Below are positions 15,727-26,489 of a DNA stretch of 64,000 nucleotides, piece by piece; position 1 is the stretch's first letter; each line of letters starts with the position of its first letter. A model generated the notes under the pieces. That model did not search any database, was not told where the DNA came from, and saw only the letters and a program-made list of their open reading frames with translations. Source of the DNA: Coprinellus micaceus (Eukaryota; Basidiomycota; Agaricomycetes; Agaricales; Psathyrellaceae). Location of the stretch: NCBI GenBank assembly GCA_951394405.1, contig OX596342.1, positions 1,054,001 through 1,118,000 of the forward strand, written 5' to 3'. The translations under genes were made by a program, and so were the position numbers.

Positions 15727-18060
15727 TCATCTCCAGCTGGGCTTCTTTGGAGTGTCTTTACCCGGCGACCTGACGGGCGTACGACGCGAGCCCGAGACGG
15801 TGCCCTGAGCGCGATTCGCTGACACTGGAGTGGTCGATTTGGACCTCGAGATCGGCTTGGGCTGTGCATCGTTGTCCCTGCGCCCAACTTGAAGGCCGCT
15901 TGATTTCGGCCTCGGGGAATGACCCAGGGGACGAGGAGACAGTAGTGAACCCCGAGGACGGTTAGGCGTCCTTGAGCTGCTAGATATTCGGGAGCCGGGT
16001 CGAGTTTCTGAAGGGGTGAAGGAGCCCCTACTGTTGATGGGTGGTTTCAACTTGGTCGCAGGGGCGGTGCACCGTGGAGGCTCTGGAGAGGGTGGGCGTG
16101 CAGGATATGGAGGAGCCAGGCTAAGAACCTCTGCTTCAAAACGAGCAATGAGGTCCTCAATCTTGTTCTCACTGGCCCGAATGAGTGCGTCCTTTTCTAC
16201 GGCTTTCGCATTTCTCTTCCTAAAGCTCTCCGCGTGATCCACGATTTTGAGCAACTGGGACGCTCGGTTGCAAAAAGGGGTACATCCGCCAGCGCGGCAC
16301 TAAGAAGACTGAATGAGCCCCTGGCGAATACTGAAGGCAAGTTCGGGGGTGCGTGGTGAAATACGTACGAAACTACGATGCAGGGTGTTTTGGGCTCCAC
16401 TCAGTTCATCCTTCATCCCCCTGGTGGCAGGGTCACGCGGCGATATTAGCTGGATTTTCCACAGAATAGATGGGTCGAAGTTGGAGGTCAATGAGGGGAA
16501 TGAGCTAACCCCGTTGTCGAGCATGCACAGGTAGGCGGTCCAGTAATCCACGGCGTAGGACAACGCCGTTGAGCGGCGTTCACTTATGAGTTCAAATTCA
16601 AGTTGAGCTTTGTGAGGCCAGTCTTGAAGATAGGAAAGGCACGCCTGTGTGATGTCTCTGATAGTTTCTTTGGGGGGCTGATGTAGGTCTCCGGATCGCT
16701 CTGGAGAGCAGAGGTAATCTTCCAAAGACTTGTGGTGGAAGCGCAGGGGTCCGTCATCATCTCCCATCGGGACTGAGACAAGCGAATGGAGGTCGCACAA
16801 TGTTGTACATGTAGTGCCTGGCGGCAGCGTTAGCAAGCCATCCAGGAGCGGGGGTGCGATGTGGGGGAGCGTGCCTGGCGCAGCATGACAGAGGCTGCGA
16901 GTAACTGACATGGACCGTATGCAATGAAGCAGCCTTTTCAGGACGGGGATGTCGACCTCTGAAGGATGGAGGATGTGATGGTACAATGCGTCCAACTCTG
17001 CCAGAGGGTTGGAGTTTGCGGCCTCCAGTGACAGAACCTCACGGAGTAGGGCCACAGGATTGCGACGAGGATTACGGACATACTTGATGACTGTCGAAGG
17101 ATAGATGTATGACCCCGATGATTTATCGACCAGAGGCTCGAGAATATCTTCGGTTGGCCAATTCGGGGGTATTGATTCCCTGGCAGGGTGGGATTCACGA
17201 ATTGCGCAAAATTCGTCGCAAAAGTAGCCTCTGATCTCCGACGTTCCATCATAGTCCTGAAGGCGCACTATGTGGGTGTTCGAACGGTAGAGTGGGGAAG
17301 CGAATGCGGTCCTGATGTCGACTTCGGGTCGGCTGGCGATGACGACGAGGAAATTGCGAGGGGAGGTGGCCACCTTTTGGAGGAGATCAAGAAGGTGTGT
17401 GCGCACCGAACCGTCTCCGCGTTCATCACATTCTCTGCATTCGTCGAAGCCGTCAATGACGACGATTTTTCGCCTCTGAGGCGGCCCATCTATGGGACCT
17501 TCCGAGTTTGGGCAGGGGGTCAAGAATAGTTTGTACGCCTGGAAATCCAGAGACTCCTTTAGTAGATCTGGATTTTCGACAACGGCCTGCGACATTTCCG
17601 CTCGCATAATCGCGTCTTTGGCCAATTGACAGGCAATAGTGACGACGAATGGCGTTTCGTTGTTGAGCCCAGCAACCCTTGTCGAGAAGAAGTAGGACGC
17701 TGTTAGCAGTCCCAGCTTCTCACAACGAGCCACTACCTCCCGCATGATACAGGTTTTACCACCGCCCGCCGGGCCTTGGAACCAGAGGATCGACGTTGGG
17801 GTTCCTGAGGGGGAAATCCTGACTGCATCGATAGTAATCCAGTCCGTTATGTCCTGGATGACCTTCGCTCTGCTCCCTGGCCTGCATTTTGGAGCATAGG
17901 CTGCGGTCGTTGATGTGTGAGTAGCCTCAACGGCGCGGGCATCGCGAAGAAGTTGCATTGGATCTGAGGTTGGCGCTAGGTGGGTAATATGCGAGTAGTG
18001 ATGGTGTTGATCCACGTTGAAGGTGTCGATTTTGAAGTCGTGTGCTTGTGTGAAAGCCAT
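15727..18060 (-). CDS. NACHT-domain STAND NTPase, gene A (intact)
   Basis: Signal-transduction NTPase of the fungal NLR-like type, a class linked to self/non-self recognition and programmed cell death. Two exons, 18060-16369 and 16299-15727, give 754 residues. The N-terminus is His-rich (MAFTQAHDFKIDTFN, then QHHHYSH). The NACHT core has P-loop GPAGGGKTC, a YFFSTR stretch, Walker B KIVVIDGFDEC, and VVIASRPEVDIRTAF (sensor). After it come a winged-helix-like region (HILHPSEVDIPVLKRLLHC) and RFHHKSLEDYL, common in basidiomycete NACHT proteins. The C-terminus is Ser/Pro/Arg-rich and has no visible WD, ANK or TPR repeats. The intron position matches the broken copy B at 21.8-23.9 kb. The effector, if any, would have to be the short N-terminal segment. 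Confidence 0.88.
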
Positions 18061-19154
18061 CGTGCGCTTCGCGAGGGGGGATGGGAAGGGGGAGCTCGAC
18101 CAATGGTGGTAGTGTATGGAGAGCGCTCACTGACACAGCCACGCCAACCCAACAGGTCCGTGTGAACCTGGGTAAGGTCTTGTTTGTCGGTCAGGATTAG
18201 GCGCCCAACCATCCTTCGGACAACTGAGGATCGACACTGTGCTTCAACCCGAGAGTGACCCCGGAAGTGTGCCTCTCTCCATGGTATACACGCCGAGGCC
18301 ATTTGGACGCCCAATTTGAAACGTTTCACCAGGGGGTGGCTTGGTGGCGAAAGCAAGAGAAACCGAAAGAAAAATGCATCGCTAAGTATGATGAAAGCAG
18401 AACTTGCATCGAGTCAGTTTGGGTTATGAGTTTTTACGTTGGCGCGTTGGTTGGGCGCCTAAACATTTCAGCCGTTAAGAAGCTTCTTGAGACGATTCGA
18501 GTCTGGTGAGCCTGTGACAGTGGTTGCAGCTTCGACTCCGAGTAATCAATCTAGCTGACGCTTCGACCCCTTCTCGTGCAACGTGCGTCACGTCCAGCTC
18601 TGAGAGATCTCCGTTCGTACCCACTGGCAGCTCGGGGTAGAGAGCGTGTTCCAAGTTGTGTTTTACAGTCGTCATATATGGAAGGGGGAGATGCCTACAG
18701 CATACGAGTGAGATACTCAGGGAGAAAAGGTAAAGGAGAGGATGAGCGCCTAACGCGCAACTCGGGCGAATCGAATAGAGGGGAACTAATGCGGGTGGAT
18801 GATCGAGACAGGCGAAACTCGTCTCTCGCGCTGGAAGAAAGGAGGGACGGCTTCGACCAAGGTTTGGGTCGTGGGTGGGGATAGTGACGAGGAGAGGGAG
18901 GGTGGGGTGATGAGGAGAAAGTAACTACATGTGAGACAGGGAGAAGGGGGTATAATCTGTCCGTGAATAAAGAAGAGTTCGATATCGGGAGAAGGCGATA
19001 GCGGGGCGAAAATAAAAAGGTCGAATAAAAAGGTGAATGTGAAGAACAACCACAACAGCGTCTGCGTCGACGAGTGACGCAAAGGTTAACAAGGGCGATT
19101 AGAATGAGTATCTATCGATATAAAAAGAGTCATAAATCAAGGATAAGTAGGAGA
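18061..19154. other. Intergenic region between NACHT A and RAX1-like gene
   Basis: No supportable gene. It holds the NACHT A promoter, the 15-bp inverted repeat pair at 18197-18462, and the probable 3' UTR of the RGS gene, which is rich in purine runs on the + strand. Confidence 0.5.
18197..18462. repeat. Short element bounded by 15-bp perfect inverted repeats
   Basis: 18197-18211 (ttaggcgcccaacca) is the exact reverse complement of 18448-18462 (tggttgggcgcctaa). The 236 nt between show no coding. There is no obvious target-site duplication (cagga left, acatt right). It may be a MITE-like remnant or a pair of regulatory sites upstream of NACHT gene A. Confidence 0.45.
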
Positions 19155-20447
19155 TTAGAGTCGGTATCCAGGCACGGCCCAGAATAACAGAGTCAAGGCT
19201 GTGGTGAAGATGGCGACGAGAACGGTCACCCAAATCGCGCGGCCGAGGAGGAGCTTTTTCACATAAGGCTCCCGCATGGTGAGTGTGCGGAAGGGCGTGG
19301 TTTCAGATTGGCCAAGGAAGACGAGGATGGGGTCAAGTTCGTACTGGTGCGAAATGAGGAAGAGAATGGCAAGGGTAAACGGCAGGAAGAGGAAAAATCG
19401 CTTCGACTTGGGTTCCACGTCGAGGAACACGAGCGAGAAGGCGACAGCCAAACCTATCCAGAGGATTACCAGCCCCGCGATTAGGCGGACGAGTGCGGAT
19501 ATAGGGGTAAGGTTTCCGAAGGCCTTTGAGCGGAGGAACCGAGGGAAGGCGTCCTGCTCCATTGCGCGGAAACAGTACTCCTTCTGCGCATGGAACATGT
19601 CTGGCACTTGGGCCATCAGCGACATCTCCGTCGGGCTTCGGGGCTCCTGCGAACTGTTCAGCGGGAAACTGTGAATGCGTAGGGCAGGCGGGAGGTAGAT
19701 CTCGTGGTTTTCATCAGAATTCACGGTGTTTCCTGCAGGCGAGAGGTATCGGTAGAAGATGCGTTCTGCGGAGGCGATGAGGTCCATCCGCGAGATGGCG
19801 GCAGACCGGGGGATGATGGTAGGCGCTCGCGAGGCGCGTCGGAGGTTAAAGAGTGTGGGCGTACGCCGGGACAGGGAGAAGGGGGTCCCTGAACGCGGTG
19901 GTTCGGGGGATGCGCTCGCGACGCGGTTGTATTCTGAGCCGCCGGTGTTGTGTTGGGGCAGGGGACTTGTGGATTTACGGCCATGCGAGTCGCTCCCCAT
20001 CGCTGCAAGGTTTCGTTTGTCGTAGTCTGAGATCAGTTCTCCTGTACTTTGGGTGCTCCGCTTTGTCGTCGCTGCGTCGGGGTTCAGGCCCACAACAGTT
20101 CCGTAGATGGACCCTCGACGGCGAGCATAGTCCCAATATTGAGGCCAGTCCTCCTTGATTGTCCTCCCAGACTTGCGCACATCCTTGAAGTAGGCACGGC
20201 AAAGGTTCTCGTGTTGCTGGACGTCCAGCCAGAAGTCTAGGATATCTTCTGCTCCCTCTCGTTGCAGAAAGAGGCTAGGAGTTGTATCAGCACCGGGACT
20301 GTGGTCTAAGGGTTCCTGCACGCACTAGAACATAAACAGATCCACTGGGGGACGTGTCCTCCTCGATAACACCTCGGTGAACGACGGTAGCCTGTTCTTG
20401 CGGCTGTTGGCCCAGTCATCTTGCTGCCTCTTCTCGTCGTCGTCCAT
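19155..20447 (-). CDS. RAX1: RGS-domain membrane protein, Rax1-like
   Basis: Rax1-family proteins combine an RGS fold with C-terminal membrane helices and, in yeast, mark bipolar bud sites. Exons 20447-20326 and 20274-19155 join in phase (codon TA|C) to give 413 residues. The N-terminus reads MDDDEKRQQDDWANSRKNRL, then PSFTEVLSRRTRPPVDL, followed by the RGS start YLFLQREGAEDILDFWLDVQ and the RGS end AQKEYCFRAMEQDAFPRFLR. Between them is a long Ser/Pro/Arg-rich insert. Three hydrophobic segments follow: ALVRLIAGLVILWIGLAVAF, FFLFLPFTLAILFLI and AIWVTVLVAIFTTALTLLFW. The product is divergently transcribed from NDUFA2 across 218 nt. Confidence 0.85.
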
Positions 20448-20665
20448 GGTGTGATTTGTCTTCGCCTCTGTCGTCTGTGCCGGGGAAGGGAGAGGGCGCC
20501 GGGGACGTCGTCAACGCCGTCGTCGCTGTCGTGGTCGCTGTCGAAAACAAGGGCGTGGGATGGGCACCGAACATGATGATGGGACTGTTGATCGCTCGTT
20601 ACGTAAGCGACCTGGAGCACGACGTTTCCCGCAGCGTCCTCGTTGTTTACTGGTCAACGTCCACG
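20448..20665. promoter_or_regulatory. Bidirectional promoter RAX1-like / NDUFA2
   Basis: 218 nt separate two divergent start codons (20447 on -, 20666 on +), so both promoters and leaders must share this space. No specific element assigned. Confidence 0.5.
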
Positions 20666-21081
20666 ATGAGCAAAATCTTTAGCAAGGCCCTTTACCCTGC
20701 CGTGCGGGAGGTCCGCTTCTTGTTGTCGCAGAATGGCCAAGCGTCGTCGGGAGCACGGTGAGCTGGCGTTTAACCTCCAGGTCGAATTGCAGGAGTCTAA
20801 TTTGTCAATATTCTCCAGCAATTTCATCCTCGCCAACTACTCTGTGATCAAGAAACACAACCAGGACTTGCCGGTGCTCATCCGGGAAGCTGATGGTACG
20901 CCTGCGCGGGCGTTTGCACGATTCGGTACGTTATTTTGCTGTAAGAGGGGCCAGGAAGGCTGACTGACTTAATGCGTCGGGACACACAGAACGGGGCGTA
21001 GAAAAGCACGTCGAACTCGACAACCTCTCTTCGACAGAGGTCGAGTCGAAAGTGGCACAGCTCCTTGGATTGAAGCAATAG
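20666..21081 (+). CDS. NDUFA2: Complex I subunit NDUFA2 (B8, 10.5 kDa)
   Basis: Accessory subunit of mitochondrial NADH:ubiquinone oxidoreductase with the thioredoxin-like L51/S25/CI-B8 fold. Exons 20666-20757, 20819-20925 and 20990-21081 give 96 residues, the normal family size. It reads MSKIFSKALYPAVREVRFLL, ARNFILANYSVIKKHNQDLP, VLIREADGTPARAFARFERG, and ends ELDNLSSTEVESKVAQLLGL KQ. The ARDFI-like helix, the K..NPDLPVLIRE pattern and the RxxxARFxxGxE pattern are diagnostic. All introns are GT-AG. It lies inside the interval bounded by the inverted NACHT copies. Confidence 0.93.
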
Positions 21082-21750
21082 ATTCACCACAAATAGACCT
21101 TCACCACTGCCCCTACCACCCCGCCCTGTTAGGTCCGACGCCTCTTGATACCCTCGCCCGACATTATCATGAATGCAGAACGGTCAACCAAGTCACTACC
21201 AATTACCCACATTGATCCCACATTGTGTTGGTCCGTTGACCGAGTGAGTTCGACGAACTATCCCTGTCACTCGACAGGATTTGTGTTTCAACACGACTTG
21301 GGTTCTTTGGCCCGTCCATCTCGGCGCCTAACTACGCCGCAGGCAGTCCCATTCGTGAACCTTGACAATGCATCCCCCCATGGTGAACCCATAGGCCTTG
21401 GTGGCCAATATGATGGGGGTAGGTCGAACCTTGCGCCTCGACTGAGTACCAAAAGCTCGGGAGCCGCATCCCGACTTCCCCCCTTCGTAGAAGTTCGACG
21501 AAATGGGGCGACCGTGAGGCGGATTACTCCGTCAGAGTCTCTATATGTCACGGAACGGTGCACTTCTCGGTCCACCTTCGTTACAAAGTATCTTGTCAGG
21601 TTTGCTCTACCAACGAGATCACTGGGCGCCTATATTTCCGCGAACCAACACTCAGCTGGACGCTGCAGTGGCTGTGTCTGTCGCAGAAGAGCGACAGACC
21701 ACCACCATCGATCCAGTCTCCCCTGCTTATCCACCCTCAGGAGTTGCACA
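21082..21750. other. Upstream region of broken NACHT copy B
   Basis: An open frame runs through 21145-21750 into copy B but has no recognisable domain and no counterpart upstream of gene A, so it is read as noncoding. The last about 100 nt resemble the sequence upstream of gene A (gtggctgtgtc, accaccatcg), so the duplication included part of the promoter. Confidence 0.5.
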
Positions 21751-23906
21751 ATGGCCTTCAGAGAAGCGCACGACTTCAAAATCGACACATTCAACGCAAA
21801 TCAGCATCATCATCACCATTCGCATACCCACCTAGCACTACCTCCAGACCCATTCCAACCTCTTCGTGATGCTCAAGCCGTAGAGGCGACCCACACATCC
21901 AAGACGGGGTCCTACGCCCCGAAATGCAGGCCAGGGAGCAGAAATCAAGTCATTCAGGATATCATGGACTGGATCACTACCGACGCAGTCAGAATGTCCC
22001 CTCCAGGAACCCGAACATCGATACTCTGGTTCCACGGCCCAGCGGGTGGTGGCAAGACCTGTACCACGCGGGTGGTAACTCGTTGTGAGAAGCCCGGACT
22101 GCTTACAGCGTCCTACTTCTTCTCAACGAGGGTTGCGGGGCTCGACAACGAAACACCATTTGTGGTCGCCATTGCCTGTCAGTTGGCCAAAAACGCGATT
22201 ATGCGAGCGGAAATGTCGGAGGCTATTTTCGAAGACCCAGATACCCTCAAAAGGTCTTCAGATTTCCAGGCGGAGAAGCTATTCTTGACCCCCCTTTCGA
22301 CTTCAGAAGGTTCCCTGGTTGGGTCGTCTTCGAAGTGGAAAATCATTGTCGTGGATGGCTTTGACGAATGCAATGACGGTTCGGAGCGCGTCCACCTTCT
22401 TGACCTCCTCCGGAAACTAGCAACTTCCTCTCGCAACTTTCTTGTCGTCATCGCCACCCCCACCCTGCCAGGGAATACCCCCGAACTAGCCAACCGAAGA
22501 TATTCTCAAGCCTCTAGTCGATATCCTTCGACAGCCATCAAGTATGTTCGTAATCCTCGTTGCAATCCTGTGGCTCTACCCCACGAGGTCCTGTCCCTGG
22601 ATGCCGCAAACTCCAACCCTCTGGCAGAGTTAATGCATTGTACAATCACATCCTTCACCCTTCAGAGGTTGACATCCCTATCTTGAAAAGGCTGCTTCAT
22701 TGCATGAAAAGGATGTCGATTGCCCGAAGCATCCATCATGCTAAGCTCGGCACACTCCCCTACATAACACCCCTGCTCCTGGATGGCTTGCTAACGCTGT
22801 CGGCAGGCACTACATGTACAACGTTGTGCGACCTCCATTCGCTTGTCTCAGTACCGATGGGAGGTGACGACGGACCACTGCGCTTCCACCACAAGTCTCT
22901 GGAAGATTACCTCGATTCTTCTGAGCGATCTGGAGACCTACATCAGTCTTTCGAAGAAATTAACCGTGGCCTCACGCAGGCATGCCTTTCCTATCTTCAA
23001 GATTGGCCTAACAAAGCTCGACTCGGATCCGAAGTCACCAGTGATCACCTCTCGATGGCGTCGAACGACGCTGTGAATTACTGGACCGCCTACCTGTGCT
23101 TGAATGCTAACTGGGGCACGACGAAAAGTCCCAGCCGCTTACGCACCTCGATCGCCCACTTCGATCCAGCTATCCTGTGGAAAATAGAACTAGTATTGCC
23201 GCAGAAGCTTGCCGCCTGGGGGATGAAGCCAGAAATGAGTAGCGTACAGGCGACCCTGCACACATTTATCGTACGTGTCTCGCGGTACATTCCTGAAGTT
23301 GCCTCCAATTTCGGCAAGAGACTCATCTTTTTATTTTATTTTTAGTGCACGCGCCATTTCAATAGCGACTGTATCCCTGTATGTATCCGGGCAACCCAGC
23401 TGCTCGCAACTGCGGACAATGCAGAGAGTTTCAGGGAGCAAAACGCGAAACCCGTGAAACGGGACCGGCTCATCCGGGCCAGTGCGAGCAAGATTGACGA
23501 CCTCCTCACTCGGTTTGGGGTAGAGGTCCTCGGACAGGTTCCTCGGTGTCACACACGGCCTCCCTCACCACCCCGCGCCGCCCCCGTGCGTGGGTTGAAT
23601 AGTAGGGCCACCTCCACCCGCCCTGAACCTCGACCTGGCTCTCAAATATCAGGCAGACCCTGGGCCTCTGACCGCGCTCAAGGACCGCTATTATCTTTTC
23701 GCCCATTGGTCCATGCCCCAAGGTTGAAATCAGGCGGCCCTCGCGTTGAGCGCAAGGATAACGAGACACAGCATAAGCCAATATCGAGATCCAAATCGAC
23801 CACTCCAGCGTCAGCGAATCGCCCCCAGGGTACCGCCTCGAGCTCCCGCCATACCCTCATCGGGTCGCCAGCGGAGGTGCGCCCGAAGAAGCCAAGTTGG
23901 AGATAG
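21751..23906 (+). pseudogene. NACHT-domain STAND NTPase, copy B (broken)
   Basis: Paralogue of NACHT gene A in inverted orientation. The N-terminus (MAFREAHDFKIDTFNANQ, then a run of five His), the P-loop GPAGGGKTC, the YFFSTR stretch, Walker B IIVVDGFDEC, the RFHHKSLEDYL region, the intron near 23274-23345 and the Ser/Pro-rich C-terminus all match A. Visible lesions compared with A: a deletion after VVIA (near 22450) that removes the end of the NACHT core, small deletions near 22475 and 22525, and a frameshift at about 22630 (PLAEL, then out of frame), after which the A-like frame resumes with HILHPSEVDIPILKRLLHC. One codon is also missing after the P-loop. No full-length product is possible, although a truncated N-terminal NACHT fragment could still be made. 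Confidence 0.85.
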
Positions 23907-24383
23907 ATTGCTTGCCCTCCTGAACATTTCTTCGTCTATATTACAGGTTCAAGCTCCCGACACGACGGGTCGTCATTCTGACGCAACTATGGCGCTTCCT
24001 CGACGCTAGACGTCGTTGCATTTATATCGTTCTAACTCTGACGTGCGATGTATCATTCTGTAATACATTGTATGCCGCCGCCTTGAGGTATATTAAGGTC
24101 CTGGGAGCGAGCGCTTCGACGAGCGCCTGTTCCAGGCGTGGGAAGAGACGAGAAGGTTAACCACCCTTTGGTCGTCTTCTGCACCCCAGAAAGCTGACCA
24201 CCGATATTCATGTACCCTCGTTGCAATTGGTCACCTCTGGCTACTGCCAGTAACTGTGCTCTTAGTTCTCTCCTCTGCTCCTCTGAAGTTTGAATCTGGC
24301 GTCCGTCGTCACGCGCATCAATTTCTCTGTGTCGGGATTCGAAAAAGCCTGGGAGCCTTTGTTTCTGACCGCCACCATCTCCG
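23907..24383. other. Intergenic region with short coding relic
   Basis: No intact gene. It contains the ERFDERLF-type relic at 24109-24144 (listed separately) and the upstream region of the kinase. Confidence 0.5.
24109..24144 (+). repeat. Short coding-like repeat left of kinase
   Basis: Reads ERFDERLFQAWE in the + frame. A near-identical stretch at 26244-26279 reads ERFDRRLFKTWE. The two lie on either side of the kinase gene in the same orientation, about 2.1 kb apart. Family not recognised. Confidence 0.45.
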
Positions 24384-25892
24384 ATGCTCTCGCGACTTAT
24401 CATCACCGCTCCCCTCACTTCAAAAGCCTATCGGCGTCTTGCCTTCCCCTACACGAGGGTGTACCTCGCATTGACTTCTGCGCGACGCACACTGGCAAGT
24501 TCGGCACCGAGTCACCCATTGCGTTATCAACCATCCTTCTTGGAGGACGTTGAGAACCTCGAGTTATATGCTGAAGGCGGCCACCACCCATGCTTCATCG
24601 GCGATGCGCTCTCGAACGGTCGCTATACGATAGTCCATAAACTCGGATTCGGTGGTTCGTCTACTGTGTGGCTTGCGAGAGACAATGGTCCTCGGCAGTC
24701 GCAGGACCAGCGCCCTCCCTCGCTTGTGACACTGAAGGTTATGGCCGCATTCATGTCACGTACCCCTGCCGAGTTGCAAGAGCTCACCATCCCGGATTAT
24801 TTGCGCCAGCATATAACACCACCAGCTGGCGACACGAGGGACAACTTTCAGTTTGTCCAGGACTCCTTCATGGAAAGTGGCCCCAACGGACGACATCTTT
24901 GCATCGTGACGCCGCTGTATGGGCCCAGCATTCTTGCCCTCGAGGAGTACCTGGCGGTAAACCATCATACCAGGATACGGGGCAGCATCACCAGGAAAAT
25001 GGCCAAGCAAGTTGCCATTGCCCTGGGCACTTTGCACCGCGCGGGCGTCATTCATCGAGGTTCGTCCCCGCTTCCTATTAAGTGGGCCTTTTTGACCTGA
25101 ATGTTTGCCAGACTTCACAACATCGAACTATTACTTGCTTTCAAGCCTAACGTAGCTCGATGGACGGACGATCAGGTCTATGCGTACCTGGGAGAACCAG
25201 TCACAGAAGACGTTGTTTCACAGGTTGACGATACCCCAGGAGAACGTGCACCCCGCGAAGTAGTCCAGGAAGCTTCCGTCGCAGGACTCTCCAACGAACT
25301 GTCATTTTCCGTCGTCGTCTCCGACTTCGGCCAAGCTTTCATAGCAGACCGAGGACTCCCACAAAACCTTCACCCTGCTACCGTCACTCATTACGTCCCA
25401 CCGGAAATGCGCTTCGATGGCCACGTAGGCTTCGCATCCGACATCTGGATGCTTGCCTGCGCCTTATACGAAATTCGTGCAGGCCATTCGCTCTTTGACT
25501 CGTTCTTCCGTAGCGACACCATAGTGATCGTGCAGATGATCAAGTCATTAGGGAAGCTTCCCGAGCCCTGGTGGTCGAGCTTCGAGTCGCGGCACATATG
25601 GTTCGACGACTCCGGGGAGCCAAGGTCAGAGGAGGATCAGGAGCGCGACGGAAACCTCCTAGTTATCACGAAGGAAACCCTCCACCAGGTGGTAGAACGT
25701 ATCGGGAAGAAAGAGGAACCGCCGGTGTGGGGGACGAGCTGGGACTGGCATATGGAGGCAATGGAACCTCTCTCATCCAGAGAAGCGGACCTGCTAACTG
25801 ACTTGCTGGAGAAGACCCTCCGATACAACCCCGCCGAGCGTCTCACCATTCAGGAGGTCATTGCACACCCCTGGTTCGATTTCGATGAGTAA
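24384..25892 (+). pseudogene. SRPK-like protein kinase with catalytic-loop frameshift
   Basis: Ser/Thr kinase of the SR-protein-kinase-like group, abundant in Agaricomycetes. The N-terminus (MLSRLIITAPLTSKAYRRLA) is presequence-like. The kinase domain begins HHPCFIGDALSNGRYTIVHK, glycine loop LGFGGSSTVWLARD, lysine in TLKVMA. An intron at 25060-25111 (GTTCGT donor) restores the catalytic HRDFTTSN exactly (His-Arg-Asp, then Asn at +5). From about 25128 the frame that continues is one base off: the expected LLAFKPN and the rest (DFGQAF, PPEMRFDGHVGFASDIWMLA, LRYNPAERLTIQEVIAHPWF) lie in the other frame. I found no splice pair that repairs it. It is either a recent pseudogene or a one-base sequencing error. 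Confidence 0.7.
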
Positions 25893-26243
25893 ATGTACTT
25901 ATCTGTGTACCTACAACATTGACACTGGGTTGTGGACAACTACGCTTCCGGCCAGTGCGTGCCTCGAAGAAACCCCGTTAGAGACCATCACACTACTTGC
26001 CTTTAGCGCCCTAAGTCTACGCCTATTTTCTCGGCGACATCGTATCAAGGCGGTGTCGAGCGGGTGGATAGATAGTGGAATGAATTTACGAATTCACAAC
26101 CTTGTCCTCGCGTGGCGTTTCCTCGATTCGAATTGTGGGCGCTGTGCCTTGAGAGCCACTCAACGATATACAGGAAGCTCTTGGCTACCAGATATTCTGA
26201 ACGCTATCGTCTTTGGTTGTACCTACAAAACCACTTGAACCAC

Positions 26244-26279
26244 GAGCGCTTCGATAGGCGCCTGTTCAAGACGTGGGAA
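26244..26279 (+). repeat. Short coding-like repeat right of kinase
   Basis: Reads ERFDRRLFKTWE; partner of 24109-24144. The open frame continues for about 25 residues beyond the match, which suggests the end of a decayed exon. Confidence 0.45.
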
Positions 26280-26426
26280 AAACTATGCTTGGCACGGGTT
26301 CACCGTTGCCCAGCTGAGCTAAGAGCTTGTCCAGACCTTGTCACGGTCATGGGTCAATCCACGTTCTTGCACAGCACTCGACTCACCGCAACCCCCCGGA
26401 ACCGGTTGACAGTGATCTCAAGGAAT

Positions 26427-26434
26427 ATAAAAGG
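26427..26434 (+). promoter_or_regulatory. TATA-like element of vWA gene
   Basis: TATAAAAG lies 56-63 nt upstream of the ATG at 26490. Position and sequence fit a TATA box; function inferred. Confidence 0.5.
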
Positions 26435-26489
26435 TGCCAGGTCATGAAGCCTTTCGTCCCTCATCGCAACCCCAAATTTAAACAACACC

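Larger units (their letters stand above)
25893..26489. other. Intergenic region with short coding relic
   Basis: About 600 nt. It contains the second ERFD-type relic (26244-26279), extended by an open stretch reading RVHRCPAELRACPDLVTVMG, and a TATA-like element at 26427. No complete gene supported. Confidence 0.5.

Noticed and set aside
18786..19082. Hydrophobic minus-strand open frame downstream of the RGS gene
   Set aside because: Lies in the probable 3' UTR; derives from purine-rich repeats and does not splice to the RGS coding region.
21145..21750. Open frame extending copy B upstream by about 200 codons
   Set aside because: No counterpart upstream of gene A, low-complexity content and no domain; the conserved MAF start is at 21751.
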